A stretch of DNA of 51,764 nucleotides from Sulfuritalea sp. (GCA_023700805.1 JAMPYF010000032.1:1-51764), one strand, 5' to 3'; shown: positions 37,404 through 49,419, counted from the first letter of the stretch. Notes: a model not told the origin generated them from the sequence alone. Numbers and translations: made by a program.

Positions 37404-37730
37404 TCAGCGCGTCGCTCGCCGTAGCGTCAGCGTCGACTTTTGGTCGTTGCGGGCGGGCGTCAGGGCCTTGTGGTCGGCGACCGGACTGATCCGGATGCGC
37501 CGCAGGCGCCCGCCGACCATTGCGGAATGCATCGGTGGGGGGCTGGATGCCTGGTCGACCCGCAGGGCATATCCCATGGCGACGCCCAGAACATAGTTTG
37601 CTTCGGTCGCCGTGGCAGCGCCTGATGCCGTCTCACCTTCTCTGCGCTGCGCGGCTTCGTCCCTGACCCCGAGCTGGGCCGCGATCGTAGGCCAGCACTG
37701 GTCGAACAACTGCGTGTTCATTTGGAACAT
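37404..37730 (-). CDS. Small hypothetical protein
   Basis: 108 residues with a strong GGAGG 5 nt before the ATG. Begins MFQMNTQLFDQCWPTIAAQLG, then EANYVLGVAMGYALRVDQ and a basic tail. No signal peptide. Likely the last gene of the sigma-54 lipoprotein operon (71-nt gap) or an independent gene. Not recognised. Confidence 0.55.
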   Translation of the reverse strand: MFQMNTQLFDQCWPTIAAQLGVRDEAAQRREGETASGAATATEANYVLGVAMGYALRVDQASSPPPMHSAMVGGRLRRIRISPVADHKALTPARNDQKSTLTLRRATR

Positions 37731-37801
37731 GGCAACCTCCTTGGATTCGTTGGGATTCCCAGGCGGCCGGCGAGGCCTGCCGCCCGGCCTTGCTCGCAGC
37801 C

Positions 37802-38698
37802 TCAGAAGCGGCCGTTGCCGCGCCCCGGTACAGGGCCTTTGCCTTGGTTGCCGATTCCGATCAGGGTGCTTCCGGCGTGCGAGGAGGCTCCGCTGGCCTG
37901 GATCACCGGTGCGCGCGAGTGGGACTGCGCCTGCACCTGCCCGCGTGTCTGTACCTCCGTGCGCGTCTGGGCGACGCTTGAATATCCCGGCGCACGTCCA
38001 TGCACCATGCTGCCGTCGCCGGAGACGATGGCGCCGCCGCTGTAGCTGCTGCGCAGCGCGGCGCTGCCGCCCTGCGTCCTGGTCGCCGCGCTCGTTCCGG
38101 CGGTTGCGCTGGTCCCGGTCGTCGCGCCAGTCCCGGTTGTCCCGGACGCCGTCAGCGGACGGTTGCCGGGGCTCACCGAGAGCTTGTGGGCGATCTGTCC
38201 CCAGCCCATGCCCTGGCTGCGCAACTGCAGGACGCCGGGTACTTCGACGGTCTGGGTGGCGCCGCTGCTGTCGATGCTGGTCACCGTGCCGCCGTTCAGC
38301 GCGATATGCAGTTGCTCCGGCGTCGGCTCGGTGATGCCCTGGGCCGCCAGTTGGCGCTGGGCCAGCGACAAGGCCTGGGTGATGTTGCCGTAGCCCATCG
38401 GCCGGGTCGTCGGGGTGAAGCTGATGCCGGTCGTCGAGTCCGCTGCGCTGAGCGTGATCTCCGTGCCGCTGCGCAGCCCTGCGACCAGGCTTGCGGCGTT
38501 TTCCGGCGAGCCGGCAAGGCTCTCGAAGCGGCTGGCGATCCTGCGCGCCGGCACGGCGGCGGTTGCCGCCGCGGGGTCGGCGCTGCCGCTGGTACTGGTG
38601 GTGGCGGTCGTGCCGACGACCGCGTCTGCCGCAAATGCGGAGTTCAGGGCAAAGTAGGCGGCGCTGACTGCCAGCAGCCGCAGGCTGTTTCTTTTCAT
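37802..38698 (-). CDS. Secreted hypothetical with low-complexity Ser/Thr/Gly region
   Basis: 298 residues with a signal peptide (MKRNSLRLLAVSAAYFALNSAFA). N-terminal region, then two motifs of the same kind, RPMGYGNITQALSLAQ and QGMGWGQIAHKLSVSPG, followed by a Thr/Ala/Gly and Ser-rich tail. I recall similar proteins in Rhodocyclales but no named function. GGAGAG before the ATG; 13 nt after the DUF3568 gene, so probably the same operon. Confidence 0.75.
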   Translation of the reverse strand: MKRNSLRLLAVSAAYFALNSAFAADAVVGTTATTSTSGSADPAAATAAVPARRIASRFESLAGSPENAASLVAGLRSGTEITLSAADSTTGISFTPTTRPMGYGNITQALSLAQRQLAAQGITEPTPEQLHIALNGGTVTSIDSSGATQTVEVPGVLQLRSQGMGWGQIAHKLSVSPGNRPLTASGTTGTGATTGTSATAGTSAATRTQGGSAALRSSYSGGAIVSGDGSMVHGRAPGYSSVAQTRTEVQTRGQVQAQSHSRAPVIQASGASSHAGSTLIGIGNQGKGPVPGRGNGRF

Positions 38699-38711
38699 TT
38701 GTTCGCTCTCC

Positions 38712-39140
38712 TCATCCATTGATCATGCGTTTTTCGGTTTGCAGAACTATTTCCAGCGATGTGGCGCTGTCGTAAAACAAGCCTTGCCTCGTCACCGAAC
38801 GCATGCGCGTCGAGTTGGGGCTGAGTATTTCCAGGGTGACTTCGATCTCGCGGTCGGCGGCCTTGGCGATGATGATTTCCTCGTTCGCCACGCGCTTGCT
38901 GGAAATCACCTTGATGCCCATGCGGGTCAGTGCGGCCAGCGTGGCCTGCTTGACCTCGACCACCGGCGCCGTGAAGGTCCGGTAGGCGCGGCCGTTGAGG
39001 GTCTGCGCCACGCCGGTCGACGCGCCGACGCCGAAGGCCGTGATGGCCATGGCCTCGCAGCCGCCCAGCAACAGCACGGCACCGCATATCGTGGCGAGCC
39101 GGGCGAAGTTGTTGCGTTGCGGTCGCGTCGCGGCGTGCAT
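38712..39140 (-). CDS. DUF3568 family lipoprotein
   Basis: 142 residues. Lipobox LLLGGC with Cys near residue 28; then FGVGASTGVAQTLNGRAYRTFTAPVVEVKQATLAALTRMGIKV and EVTLEILSPNSTRMRSV, the DUF3568 pattern. Anchored in the envelope, probably periplasmic. Starts 5 nt after the glycine-zipper gene. Confidence 0.85.
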   Translation of the reverse strand: MHAATRPQRNNFARLATICGAVLLLGGCEAMAITAFGVGASTGVAQTLNGRAYRTFTAPVVEVKQATLAALTRMGIKVISSKRVANEEIIIAKAADREIEVTLEILSPNSTRMRSVTRQGLFYDSATSLEIVLQTEKRMING

Positions 39141-39145
39141 GGCGC

Positions 39146-39745
39146 TCACGTGCGGGCCACCACGGAATTGCCGACGATCTGCACCTGGCCGCCCACCGCG
39201 ACGCTGGGCGCCTCGGTTTGATAGATCGTGCGCAGGCTGCCGTTCTCCATGCGCACCACGATCTTGTAGGAGGAGGTGCGACGCGTGTTCTGCTCGATCT
39301 TGTTGCCCAGGTAGGCGCCGCCCGCGCCGCCCGCGATGGTCATCACGGTGCGGCCGTCGCCGCGCCCGATCTGGTTGCCCAGCAGGGCGCCGGTGAGACC
39401 GCCGGCAACGGCGCCGACGCCGGTGGTTTTCGCCGGAGTCTCGACCAGGTTGATCGATTCGACCGTGCCGCAACCGACACAGGCGGCTGCGCCGGCGCGC
39501 GCTTTCGGCGCGGAGGAGGGCGCCGAGGATTGTGCGAGTTTTCCTGCCGGCGCGGCTTTGGCCGTCGCGGCCGCTTGCGGATTGGAATGGGCCGAGGGCA
39601 TGACGCCGGTCAGGGCGGCGATGCCGATCAGGCTGAACAGCGTGACGGAAATCGCAGCGATGACCAGCGCCGGATACAGCAGCTTGGGACGCGCGGGCCG
39701 CGTTTCCACGTTGCGGCCCATGGGCTCGATGGTCGTGGTGTTCAT
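39146..39745 (-). CDS. Glycine-zipper 2TM (SlyB/OmpA-like) envelope protein
   Basis: 199 residues. TM helix near 24-48 (ALVIAAISVTLFSLIGIAALTG), Ala/Pro linker with CVGCG, then the glycine zipper TTGVGAVAGGLTGALLGNQIGRGDGRTVMTIAGGAGGAYLGNKIEQ, and a C-terminal beta domain (SYKIVVRMENGSLRTIYQ). Rcs-type or SlyB-like envelope protein. Starts 2 nt after the small lipoprotein gene. Confidence 0.85.
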   Translation of the reverse strand: MNTTTIEPMGRNVETRPARPKLLYPALVIAAISVTLFSLIGIAALTGVMPSAHSNPQAAATAKAAPAGKLAQSSAPSSAPKARAGAAACVGCGTVESINLVETPAKTTGVGAVAGGLTGALLGNQIGRGDGRTVMTIAGGAGGAYLGNKIEQNTRRTSSYKIVVRMENGSLRTIYQTEAPSVAVGGQVQIVGNSVVART

Positions 39746-39747
39746 GG

Positions 39748-39969
39748 CTATTTCATCTCCTTGCCGATCTGGTGGCCGATATAGGTGCCGGCGGCGGCGC
39801 CGCCGACCGTGCCTACCGTGCTGCCGCCCGTGAGCGATGAACCGACCACGCCACCGATGATCGCGCCGCTCACCATGCCTATATCCTGCTTGCTCGGATT
39901 GCTGTTGCAGGCGGCCAGCCACGGCAGCATGACCATGAGAGCCACCCGCGCAGTCGATTGGACCTTCAT
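39748..39969 (-). CDS. Small OsmB-like glycine-zipper lipoprotein
   Basis: 73 residues with lipobox LAAC (Cys near 21) and glycine zipper MVSGAIIGGVVGSSLTGGS..GTVGGAAAGTYIGHQIG. First gene of the operon read from the sigma-54 promoter at 40021-40035. OsmB-type envelope stress protein. Confidence 0.85.
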   Translation of the reverse strand: MKVQSTARVALMVMLPWLAACNSNPSKQDIGMVSGAIIGGVVGSSLTGGSTVGTVGGAAAGTYIGHQIGKEMK

Positions 39970-40020
39970 CTCTTGTCTCCTTTGTTTGCAGCATCGGAAT
40001 CAATGCTTCACTTGGCCTTC

Positions 40021-40035
40021 GCAACCGTCGTGCCA
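40021..40035 (-). promoter_or_regulatory. Sigma-54 promoter of the lipoprotein operon
   Basis: On the reverse strand TGGCACG-ACGG-TTGC matches every conserved base of the sigma-54 -24/-12 element. The +1 would fall near 40009, leaving about a 40-nt leader before the ATG at 39969. Confidence 0.88.
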
Positions 40036-40100
40036 GGCAGGAGAACAGCTAATAATCAGTGACTTAAGGCGGTGTCGGGCAAATCAAGGCCGGCCGGGCC

Positions 40101-40118
40101 TGTCGCCCGATGGCGACA
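40101..40118. promoter_or_regulatory. Activator site TGTC-N10-GACA, proximal
   Basis: TGTC-GCCCGATGGC-GACA, a perfect dyad matching the TGTC-N10-GACA site of GlrR-type activators. Centre is about 75-80 nt upstream of the -24 element. Confidence 0.8.
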
Positions 40119-40165
40119 GGATCCCGGGGTTCGGGAGCAACTGCCTGAATGTGTTGGCTTATTGC

Positions 40166-40183
40166 TGTCGCCGAATGGCGACG
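40166..40183. promoter_or_regulatory. Activator site TGTC-N10-GACG, distal
   Basis: Second site with the same core TGTC-GCCGAATGGC-GACG, 65 bp from the first and 17 nt from the end of the regulator gene. Paired sites are usual for sigma-54 activators. Confidence 0.72.
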
Positions 40184-40199
40184 CTGGAGCCTGCCGGGC

Positions 40200-41539
<1,340 letters not shown>

Positions 41540-41543
<4 letters not shown>

Positions 41544-42097
41544 TTCGCTCTGCCCTTCGGTTTGTCACGGGGCAGCAGGCTCTTTTCGATCTCTTTCAGG
41601 GCTTCCAACTTTTGCTCCAGTTCTTCGGCCCGCCGCTGTTCTTCCCGCGCTTTCTGCGCCAGGGAATGGCTGCCGTCTTCGAGGCGGCGGTGCTCCGCCA
41701 AGTTTGCACGCATCAATGATGCCAGGGCGTGCAATTCGCTGTTGCGGCCTTCGCCCGGCCGTGCCAGCGGATCGAGCAATTGCTGGGCGCGGCGGTGATC
41801 CGCCGCCGTGGCGGCGGGCACGGCCAGGACCATGGCATATTGCAGCAGGCGGAAATCGGTTTTTTCGGCAGTCCAGGCCAGGCGCACGCGCTCGGTTTCC
41901 TCGGCAAGCTGCTTGCCGGCAAGGTTGCGGGCATACAGCGCGTAGTGCAGTAGCGATGCCGCGTCGCTGCTCGGCCGCGGCCCCTGCGGGTCGAGCCAGT
42001 AGGCGTCGGCGGGCGGCTTGAACAAGGCACAACCGCCCAGCCCCGCCAGCAGGGAGAGCGCGCAAAGCACCAATGCGGCCCGGCGGACGGCGCTCAT
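41540..42097 (-). CDS. qseG: QseG-like lipoprotein
   Basis: 185 residues, lipobox LAGLGGC (Cys near 23). Helical periplasmic or outer-membrane domain and a C-terminal coiled coil (QKAREEQRRAEELEQKLEALKEIEKSL). Sits between kinase and regulator with 4-nt overlaps on both sides, matching the position of QseG, which activates the GlrK kinase. Sequence similarity to QseG is loose; the call leans on context. Confidence 0.75.
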
Positions 42098-43518
42098 GGC
42101 GCACCCAGCGGCAGCGTCACCGTGAAGCAGCCCTGTCCCTCGCCCACGGCGATGTCGCCGCCCAGGGCCAGGACGTGATCCCGCGCGATGGACAGGCCGA
42201 GGCCGCTGCCTCTGACCGTACCGGCGGCGTCGGCGCTGCCGCGGTAGAAAGGTTCGAAAATGCGTTCGCGCTCTGCCGGCGCCACGCCCGGCCCTTCATC
42301 GCGCACTTCGAGCACCGCCCATCCTTCTTCCTTTCTTGCGCTGACGACGATCTTGCCGTCGTCGGGGGAATACTTGACGGCGTTCGACAGCAGGTTGTCG
42401 AGCACCACGCGCAGTCTTTCGGGATCGGTTTGCATCGCAAAATCCTCCGTTTCCAGGCTCACCCCTATCCGCCGCGACGAACAGGCCAGTTTTTGCCGCT
42501 CGACGATCGCGGCGATGATCTGTGCGGGCTTCACCGTCTGCAGCTTGACCGATGTCAGATGGAACTCGGCCTCGCCATGGCGCAACAGGGTTTCGATCAG
42601 GCGCTGCAGCTCGACGCTGTTCTGTTGGAGTATATGCACGATCTCGCGCTGCCGTTCGGAAAGGCTGCCCGCCACCTCTTCCGCCAGCAGTTCCGAGCCT
42701 TCGCGCAGGACCGTCAGCGGCGTCTTGAGTTCGTGCGAGACATGGCGCAGGAAGCGGCTCTTCTGTTCCTCGAGCTGGATCAGGCGCAGGCGCAGCCAGT
42801 CGAGCTGGCGCCCGAGTTGCTCCAGGTCTTCCGGCCCCGTGACTTCGATCCGGGTGTCGAGGCGACGCTCGCCGAGGTCGCGTATGCCCTGGTTCAGCTC
42901 GGTGATCGGCCGCGCCAGCAGGTAGGTGAAGCCGGCCACGACGAAGACCGCCAGCGGCAGCAGCACCAGCAGCTGGGTGCGCGCCTGCGACTCGGTTTGC
43001 GCCGCCAGGTCGCGCAGGGATTCGGCTTCGCGATCGATCAGCGTGCTCGAACCCTCCAGCAGGATGCGCGTCGACGTGGAGATTTCGGCATAGCGGCGGG
43101 CTGTCGCGGTGGCCTCGGCCGGCATCGCCTGGCCGCGCGTCAGCGTATCGTGGAGCGTGGATTCCTGCTGCAATAGATCGTCGAGGGTCTTGCGTATATC
43201 CGCCTCGAGCGGCATTTCGGTCAGCTTCGCGGCGGCTTCGCGAAACCGCGCGTGCAGGTTTTCATAGCCCTGCCACAGCGTCGCATCGCGCAGAACGGCG
43301 CTTTGTTGCGCGGAGCGCTCCAGGGAGGCGGCGGTATCGTTGAGCTCGCGGCTGGCATGGGCAATGCGCGCCGCGTCGTATACCGCACGCTGGCTTTGTG
43401 CCGCGAGTTTCTCGATGGCCAGGATGTTGCCGAGCAAGCCGACCAGCAGCGGCAGCACTGCCAGCATGAAGCCGACGAACAACAGCTTGAAGAATGATTT
43501 TGGATAGCGTATCTGCAT
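42094..43518 (-). CDS. glrK: Sensor histidine kinase (GlrK/QseE-like)
   Basis: 474 residues. TM1 near 12-32 (LLFVGFMLAVLPLLVGLLGN), helical periplasmic domain, TM2 near 183-203 (LLVLLPLAVFVVAGFTYLL), HAMP, HisKA box HVSHELKTPLTVLREGSELL, N box NLLSNAVKYSPDDG, and G boxes DEGPGVAP and GSGLGLSIARDHV. First gene of the glr-like operon. Confidence 0.92.
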   Translation of the reverse strand: MQIRYPKSFFKLLFVGFMLAVLPLLVGLLGNILAIEKLAAQSQRAVYDAARIAHASRELNDTAASLERSAQQSAVLRDATLWQGYENLHARFREAAAKLTEMPLEADIRKTLDDLLQQESTLHDTLTRGQAMPAEATATARRYAEISTSTRILLEGSSTLIDREAESLRDLAAQTESQARTQLLVLLPLAVFVVAGFTYLLARPITELNQGIRDLGERRLDTRIEVTGPEDLEQLGRQLDWLRLRLIQLEEQKSRFLRHVSHELKTPLTVLREGSELLAEEVAGSLSERQREIVHILQQNSVELQRLIETLLRHGEAEFHLTSVKLQTVKPAQIIAAIVERQKLACSSRRIGVSLETEDFAMQTDPERLRVVLDNLLSNAVKYSPDDGKIVVSARKEEGWAVLEVRDEGPGVAPAERERIFEPFYRGSADAAGTVRGSGLGLSIARDHVLALGGDIAVGEGQGCFTVTLPLGAP

Positions 43519-43734
43519 GATTTCCGTCTGGCGGCCGGCGTTTTGCTTTCATGGGCGGCGCCAGTCGGGCGCATGGACGCCGCAAGCGAATGCCGCGACC
43601 GGCCTGCCACGGTCGCGACCCGGGGCCTCACTTTACCTTTTCGTCGGCGCAGCCGGTGCAGCGGGCGGCGAACCGGTCAAGCACCGGCGCCGGAGTCTAT
43701 ACCGGTTCGGCGGTGCTTCGACAGCGGGGAGGGT

Positions 43735-43783
43735 GGGCCGCGCAAGGGACTGCGCGGCCCCGCAGGGCGCCTGCGGCGCCCTG
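43735..43783. terminator. Two strong hairpins after the small secreted gene
   Basis: GGGCCGCGCA-AGGGAC-TGCGCGGCCC (43735-43760) and CAGGGCGCC-TGC-GGCGCCCTG (43763-43783) directly after the stop of the 43794-44033 gene. There is no T tract, so termination is likely but not certain; the 43519-43793 gap holds nothing else clear. Confidence 0.5.
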
Positions 43784-43793
43784 CCATGGCGGT

Positions 43794-44033
43794 TTAGATG
43801 CCGAGGATTTTCATCGCCTTGGCGAGCGTATCCACGGATTCCTGGTGTTTGCCGGCCTTGTGCAGGGCTTCGCCGTCGGTGCGCAGTTTTTTCACTTCGC
43901 TCATCTGCTCGGCGGAAAGCGTCGGCTTCTTGTCGAGTGCGGCATCGATTTTCTTCATGTCGGCCGGGCAGTGAAAAGCCAGGGCGGCGCCGGAAAATGC
44001 CAACAAGGCGGTCATGGTCATCCATTTTTTCAT
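43794..44033 (-). CDS. Small secreted helical protein
   Basis: 79 residues with a signal peptide (MKKWMTMTALLAFSGAALA). The mature part (FHCPADMKKIDAALDKKPTLSAEQMSEVKKLRTDGEALHKAGKHQESVDTLAKAMKIL) is helical with one Cys. Family not recognised. Confidence 0.75.
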   Translation of the reverse strand: MKKWMTMTALLAFSGAALAFHCPADMKKIDAALDKKPTLSAEQMSEVKKLRTDGEALHKAGKHQESVDTLAKAMKILGI

Positions 44034-44159
44034 CGTGGTCTCCTTGGGGGTGGTTAAGTTATTCCGACCGCTGCGGCTGCGGCAGGTTCAAAAAGAATAG
44101 AACGCGTTGCGGCAATGTCAAAACCACCTTGCATGCCGCGGTGCGGTGTGCGGGGCAAG

Positions 44160-44182
44160 AGTTGGCGCTGGCGCTACGGCGC
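44160..44182 (+). repeat. Dispersed 23-bp repeat, copy 8 (intergenic)
   Basis: AGTTGGCGCTGG, CGC, TACGGCGC, preceded by CAAG; between the small secreted gene and the protease 3' end. Confidence 0.78.
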
Positions 44183-44229
44183 TCGCCGCCTTGAGCGCGG
44201 CGCGAACCCGGTTCTCAGGGCGACCCTTC

Positions 44230-45375
44230 TCAGTCGCCGGCCTGCAGCCGGGCCGCTACCTCGCGCTGCTTGCCCTGCCGCATCACGGTCAGGCGCACCG
44301 TGTCGCCGACGCGCTGGTCGTCGAGCAGGGCGGCGAGCTTCTCCATGCCGTCGATGCCCTTGCCATTCACGGCGAGGATGACATCGCCGGGAATCACTTC
44401 GCCGCCGCGTACCGCGACGCCTTGCAGACCGGCTGCGGCGGCGGCGGAACCCGGCGCGACCTTGAGGATCACCACGCCGCGTTGGCCCAGCAGCGCCAGC
44501 AGGCGCTGGTTGAGCTGCTCGTCGGCCTCGATGCCCAGCGTCGGCCGCGCGTACTTGCCGTGGCGGATCAGTTGCGGCACCACGCGATTGACGGTGTCGA
44601 CCGGTACCGCGAAGCCGATCCCGGCGCTGGCGCCGCTCGGGCTGTAGATCGCAGTGTTGATGCCGATCAGGCGGCCGGCGGAATCGAGCAGCGGCCCGCC
44701 CGAGTTGCCGGGGTTGATCGCGGCGTCGGTCTGGATCAGGTGATGGATGCTGTTGCCGCCGTCACCCGCGAGCGAGCGGTCGAGCGCCGAGACGATGCCG
44801 CGCGTGAGGGTCCAGTCGAGGCCGAAGGGATTGCCGATGGCGAACACCTTCTGCCCGACGCGCAGGTCGTGGCTGCTGCCGACCGGCACCGGCTCGGGCT
44901 TGCGAAAGCCGGTGTCGATGCGCAGCACCGCGATGTCATGGCGCGGGCTGGTGCCGACCAGGCGCGCCTTGTAGCTGCTACCGTCGGCCAGTTTGACCGT
45001 GGCTTCGCTGGCGCCGTCGATGACGTGGTGGTTGGTGACGACATGGCCGGCCTCGTCCCAGATGAAGCCGGAGCCGCTGCCGCGCGGCACCGAGAAGACG
45101 TTGCGGGTCCAGAAGTCCTGCACCCGCTCGCGGGTGGAGATGAACACCACCGAGTCGCGCGCGCGTTCGAACAGAGCGATGGTGGCCTTTTCGTCGGCCG
45201 CCAGTTCGCCGCGCGGCGCCACCGGGCGCGACTGGAGCGCGCCGGGTTTGTCGGCCAGCGCCGGCACGATCAGCAGCGCGCCGGCGATGGCAACCAGCAG
45301 GACCATGAAGTTGCGCAGGCGGCGCCATGTCCTGGCGGCGCCAGACGGGAATCGGGCAGCATAGTGGCGGATCAT
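44230..45375 (-). CDS. HtrA/Deg-family periplasmic serine protease
   Basis: 381 residues. An N-terminal TM anchor or signal (FMVLLVAIAGALLIVPALA, about 23-41), trypsin-like domain with His (VVTNHHVIDG), Asp (RHDIAVLRI) and Ser (INPGNSGGPLLD), then one PDZ domain (GVVILKVAPGSAAAAAGLQG). One PDZ makes it DegS/HtrA-like; it may process an envelope sensor. GGAGAAA before the ATG at 45375. Confidence 0.9.
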   Translation of the reverse strand: MIRHYAARFPSGAARTWRRLRNFMVLLVAIAGALLIVPALADKPGALQSRPVAPRGELAADEKATIALFERARDSVVFISTRERVQDFWTRNVFSVPRGSGSGFIWDEAGHVVTNHHVIDGASEATVKLADGSSYKARLVGTSPRHDIAVLRIDTGFRKPEPVPVGSSHDLRVGQKVFAIGNPFGLDWTLTRGIVSALDRSLAGDGGNSIHHLIQTDAAINPGNSGGPLLDSAGRLIGINTAIYSPSGASAGIGFAVPVDTVNRVVPQLIRHGKYARPTLGIEADEQLNQRLLALLGQRGVVILKVAPGSAAAAAGLQGVAVRGGEVIPGDVILAVNGKGIDGMEKLAALLDDQRVGDTVRLTVMRQGKQREVAARLQAGD

Positions 45376-45469
45376 GGGCGGGGTTTCTCCACGAAAGCGG
45401 CAGGCACTAGAGCGCAACGGCCTGCCTTGTCGCCCATGTGGGATTGCCCGGCGCAAGTTCAAGACGGTC

Positions 45470-45498
45470 TTGCCAGCGACCGGGATTGTTTGATAAAT
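45470..45498 (+). promoter_or_regulatory. Putative sigma-70 promoter
   Basis: TTGCCA (45470-45475), 16-17 nt spacer, GATAAA/ATAAAT (45492-45498), 37 nt upstream of the ATG at 45535. Confidence 0.4.
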
Positions 45499-45534
45499 TT
45501 TTCGCGTCTTTGCCGGTTATGAAAGGGCGACGCG

Positions 45535-46161
45535 ATGGACGTATTTCGCATGGTGGCCGCGCAGATCGCAGCGGTGCGCCTGCCGTTGTTTACCGTGACC
45601 CTGACGGCCGTGCCGCGCGGCCGCACGCCGGTACTGCTGATACTGCACTGGCACGGCTTCCGCACCGAGCCGGAGGGACGGCCCAATCGCAAGGCGGCCG
45701 AACCGGTGCCGAGTTCGGCGCTGCAGCTCAACGCCGACTGGGCGAATCTGGAACAACTCGACCGGACCATGCTCGACGCCGCCTGGCAGCTCGGCGCCTG
45801 GGACCTGGCGCGCGAGGAAAGGCGCGCCTGCAATACTGCCGGCGCATCCGAACGCGAGGCGCTGGAATGCCGCCAGGCTTTCGGCGACGACCCGTTGGGC
45901 CATCTCGGCGAGACGCGCATGGTGGCCGAGGCGCCCGATCGCGAGGACATGATGCATCTGGGGGCGCGGGTCGGCTACGTGCGCTGGGCCTTCCGCCCGG
46001 TACGCGGCGGCGTCTGGCAGGAGGGCGCCGAGGACGACACCCTGGCCGCCGACGGCGGCCGGGTACCGCCTTGCCCGGTCGGCGCCTGGCAGGCGGCGGG
46101 GCGCCGGACGGGCCTGACGCGCTATCGGCTGGGGCGGATTTCGCGCCTGATCCTGCCCTGA
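45535..46161 (+). CDS. Conserved-looking hypothetical protein
   Basis: 208 residues, no signal peptide or TM. Begins MDVFRMVAAQIAAVRLPLFTVTLTAVPRGRTPVLLILHWHGFR; central region has CNTAGASEREALECRQAFGDDP; ends LTRYRLGRISRLIL. I do not recognise it. A hairpin CCTGCC-CTGA-GGCAGG overlaps its stop. Confidence 0.65.
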   Translation: MDVFRMVAAQIAAVRLPLFTVTLTAVPRGRTPVLLILHWHGFRTEPEGRPNRKAAEPVPSSALQLNADWANLEQLDRTMLDAAWQLGAWDLAREERRACNTAGASEREALECRQAFGDDPLGHLGETRMVAEAPDREDMMHLGARVGYVRWAFRPVRGGVWQEGAEDDTLAADGGRVPPCPVGAWQAAGRRTGLTRYRLGRISRLILP

Positions 46162-46191
46162 GGCAGGCTGTTCACGCCCATGCGGCGTGGA

Positions 46192-46219
46192 CTTGAAATT
46201 CCGCAAAGCGCTCCTATTT
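46192..46219 (+). promoter_or_regulatory. Sigma-32 (heat-shock) promoter of groESL
   Basis: CTTGAAA (46192-46198), 14-nt spacer, CCTATTT (46213-46219), close to the sigma-32 consensus. No CIRCE inverted repeat is visible upstream of groES. Confidence 0.68.
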
Positions 46220-46331
46220 CACGATTCGCCGGTGGCAAAACCGGCATGTGGCCGGCTTGCGGGTGCCTGTCTGTGCGGTGCCTGCGGCAGGCGACGCAAT
46301 TCCCATAATCTGACCTTAAGGAGATATCAAC

Positions 46332-46649
46332 ATGCAAATACGTCCCCTTTACGACCGGATTATCGTCAGGCGGCTTGAGCAGCAGAAGCAGACCGCCTCC
46401 GGCATCGTGATTCCCGATAGCGCCAGCGAAAAGCCCGAGCAGGGCGAAGTCACTGCCGTCGGCAGCGGCCGCCTGCTGCAGGACGGCACGGTCCGCGCCT
46501 TGCAGGTGAGGACCGGTGATCGCGTGCTGTTCGGCAAGTATGCCGGGCAGACGGTCAAGATCGACGGCGTCGAATACCTCGTGCTGCGCGAGGAGGACGT
46601 CCTCGGCATTATCGAAACCGCGGACGCGTCGCTGAAGAAAGCGGCGTAG
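46332..46649 (+). CDS. groES: Co-chaperonin GroES
   Basis: 105 residues. [49 protein letters not shown], mobile loop included, then [32 protein letters not shown]. Typical GroES with an extended C-terminal tail ([11 protein letters not shown]). AAGGAGAT lies 6 nt before the ATG. Caps GroEL in protein folding. Confidence 0.96.
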   Translation: MQIRPLYDRIIVRRLEQQKQTASGIVIPDSASEKPEQGEVTAVGSGRLLQDGTVRALQVRTGDRVLFGKYAGQTVKIDGVEYLVLREEDVLGIIETADASLKKAA

Positions 46650-46667
46650 GCATCCACCTCAAGTTAA

Positions 46668-48299
<1,632 letters not shown>

Positions 48300-48319
48300 T
48301 GAGCGTTACGTTTGATCCG

Positions 48320-48368
48320 ACGGCCGTGGCCAGGCAGGGGCTGTTCGTCCTGCGGCCACGGCCGTTTT
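48320..48368 (+). terminator. Terminator after groEL
   Basis: ACGGCCGTGGCC ... GGCCACGGCCGT, a 12-bp stem with an inner AGG/CCT extension, followed by TTT. It lies 21 nt past the groEL stop. Confidence 0.78.
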
Positions 48369-48709
48369 ACAACCCGGACACATCATGGGGAAGCAGGCGG
48401 AGCGGCCGCGAGGCGCGCATCCAAGTTGGCGGGTTTGCGCCGATGCCGGTGTGTTTCGCCGACGAGATGGGATTCAGGCGCCCCGGCGCCGGGTGATCGA
48501 GGCGAATTATCAACCTGGCGCGATCGGTGCCGATGAGGTGCGGCGGACGGCCCCCGACCAGCCGAAGGTCCGCATCGGCACTGGAATAGCGGCGTTTCAC
48601 GTCCCGTGGCACACTTCCACCCAAAATGGATGTAAATCGTCCTTGTCGATTCGTGCCTGAACAAGTATGTTGAATACCGTAAATGAGTTAATCCAGCGGT
48701 CTACACGCC
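48369..48709. other. Intergenic region without recognisable gene
   Basis: 341 nt. No ORF with a supporting ribosome site; the frames present are short. It presumably holds the promoter of the 48710 gene (AT-richer from 48655). I see nothing else clear. Confidence 0.5.
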
Positions 48710-49024
48710 ATGTCATTCGAAAAACTCCGGGCCGCATCCGCCAATCGCCGCACCTTGCTGCCATTCATCCGCTCGCTGCCCGATCATGACATCCTGGTTG
48801 CGATCGGGGCCGCCGACGAAAATTGCGCACCGCTCGGATTCAAGCAGTTGGTGCTGCTCGAACTGGCGCCGCCGACCACGCTGCAGCGACGACTCAACGC
48901 GCTGGTCGGCAACCGGACGATACGGCGGTCGACGCTGCGCGACGACGGCAGGCGCGTCAGTTATTCGCTGACACCGAAGACGGTGGCGGCCTTCCGCAGA
49001 TACTTCCTGAAAATGCGTCTCTGA
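48710..49024 (+). CDS. Small winged-helix DNA-binding protein
   Basis: 104 residues. Central part LGFKQLVLLELAPPTTLQRRLNALVGNRTIRRSTLRDDGRRVSYSLTPKTVAAFRRYF reads as a MarR/winged-helix domain with a wing. Cytoplasmic regulator of unknown target, followed 29 nt later by the next gene. Confidence 0.68.
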   Translation: MSFEKLRAASANRRTLLPFIRSLPDHDILVAIGAADENCAPLGFKQLVLLELAPPTTLQRRLNALVGNRTIRRSTLRDDGRRVSYSLTPKTVAAFRRYFLKMRL

Positions 49025-49053
49025 CCGCAAATACGGGACCGACAGGACGAAAC

Positions 49054-49419
49054 TTGGGCTACGAACTCATCTGGGAACCGCGCGGCGTCCTTAAGCGCTT
49101 CTTCGGTCCGGTCACCGACGCCGATGTCACCGCCTCGATCGCGCAAATTCACGGCGACGAGCGCTTCGACTCCCTGCGCTACATCATCAACAATTACCTG
49201 GATGCTACCGAGTGTTCGCTGTCGCCCGCGTCGGTCGAGGAAATGGTAGCCATCGAGCACGCGGCATCGATCATCAATGCGCGCATCAGGATTGCGCTGG
49301 TGGCCGTGGCCGCGGACTTCATCGCCTTCGCGGATCAATATGCCGGTTCGGCGCTGAAAACCTATCCGACCCGGATTTTTTCGTCGCTGGACGAGGCGCG
49401 GACCTGGCTCGACGCCTGA
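49054..49419 (+). CDS. SpoIIAA-like/STAS-type hypothetical
   Basis: 121 residues from a TTG with AGGA 6 nt upstream. GYELIWEPRGVLKRFFGPVTDADVTASIAQIHGDERFDSLRYIINNYLDATECSLSPASVEEMVAIEHAASI... resembles SpoIIAA-like (STAS-fold) proteins. Paired with the winged-helix gene. Function unknown. Confidence 0.6.
   Translation: MGYELIWEPRGVLKRFFGPVTDADVTASIAQIHGDERFDSLRYIINNYLDATECSLSPASVEEMVAIEHAASIINARIRIALVAVAADFIAFADQYAGSALKTYPTRIFSSLDEARTWLDA

Noticed and set aside
48424..48446. A possible tenth copy of the 23-bp repeat
   Set aside because: Only the first 8 bases match; the rest diverges.
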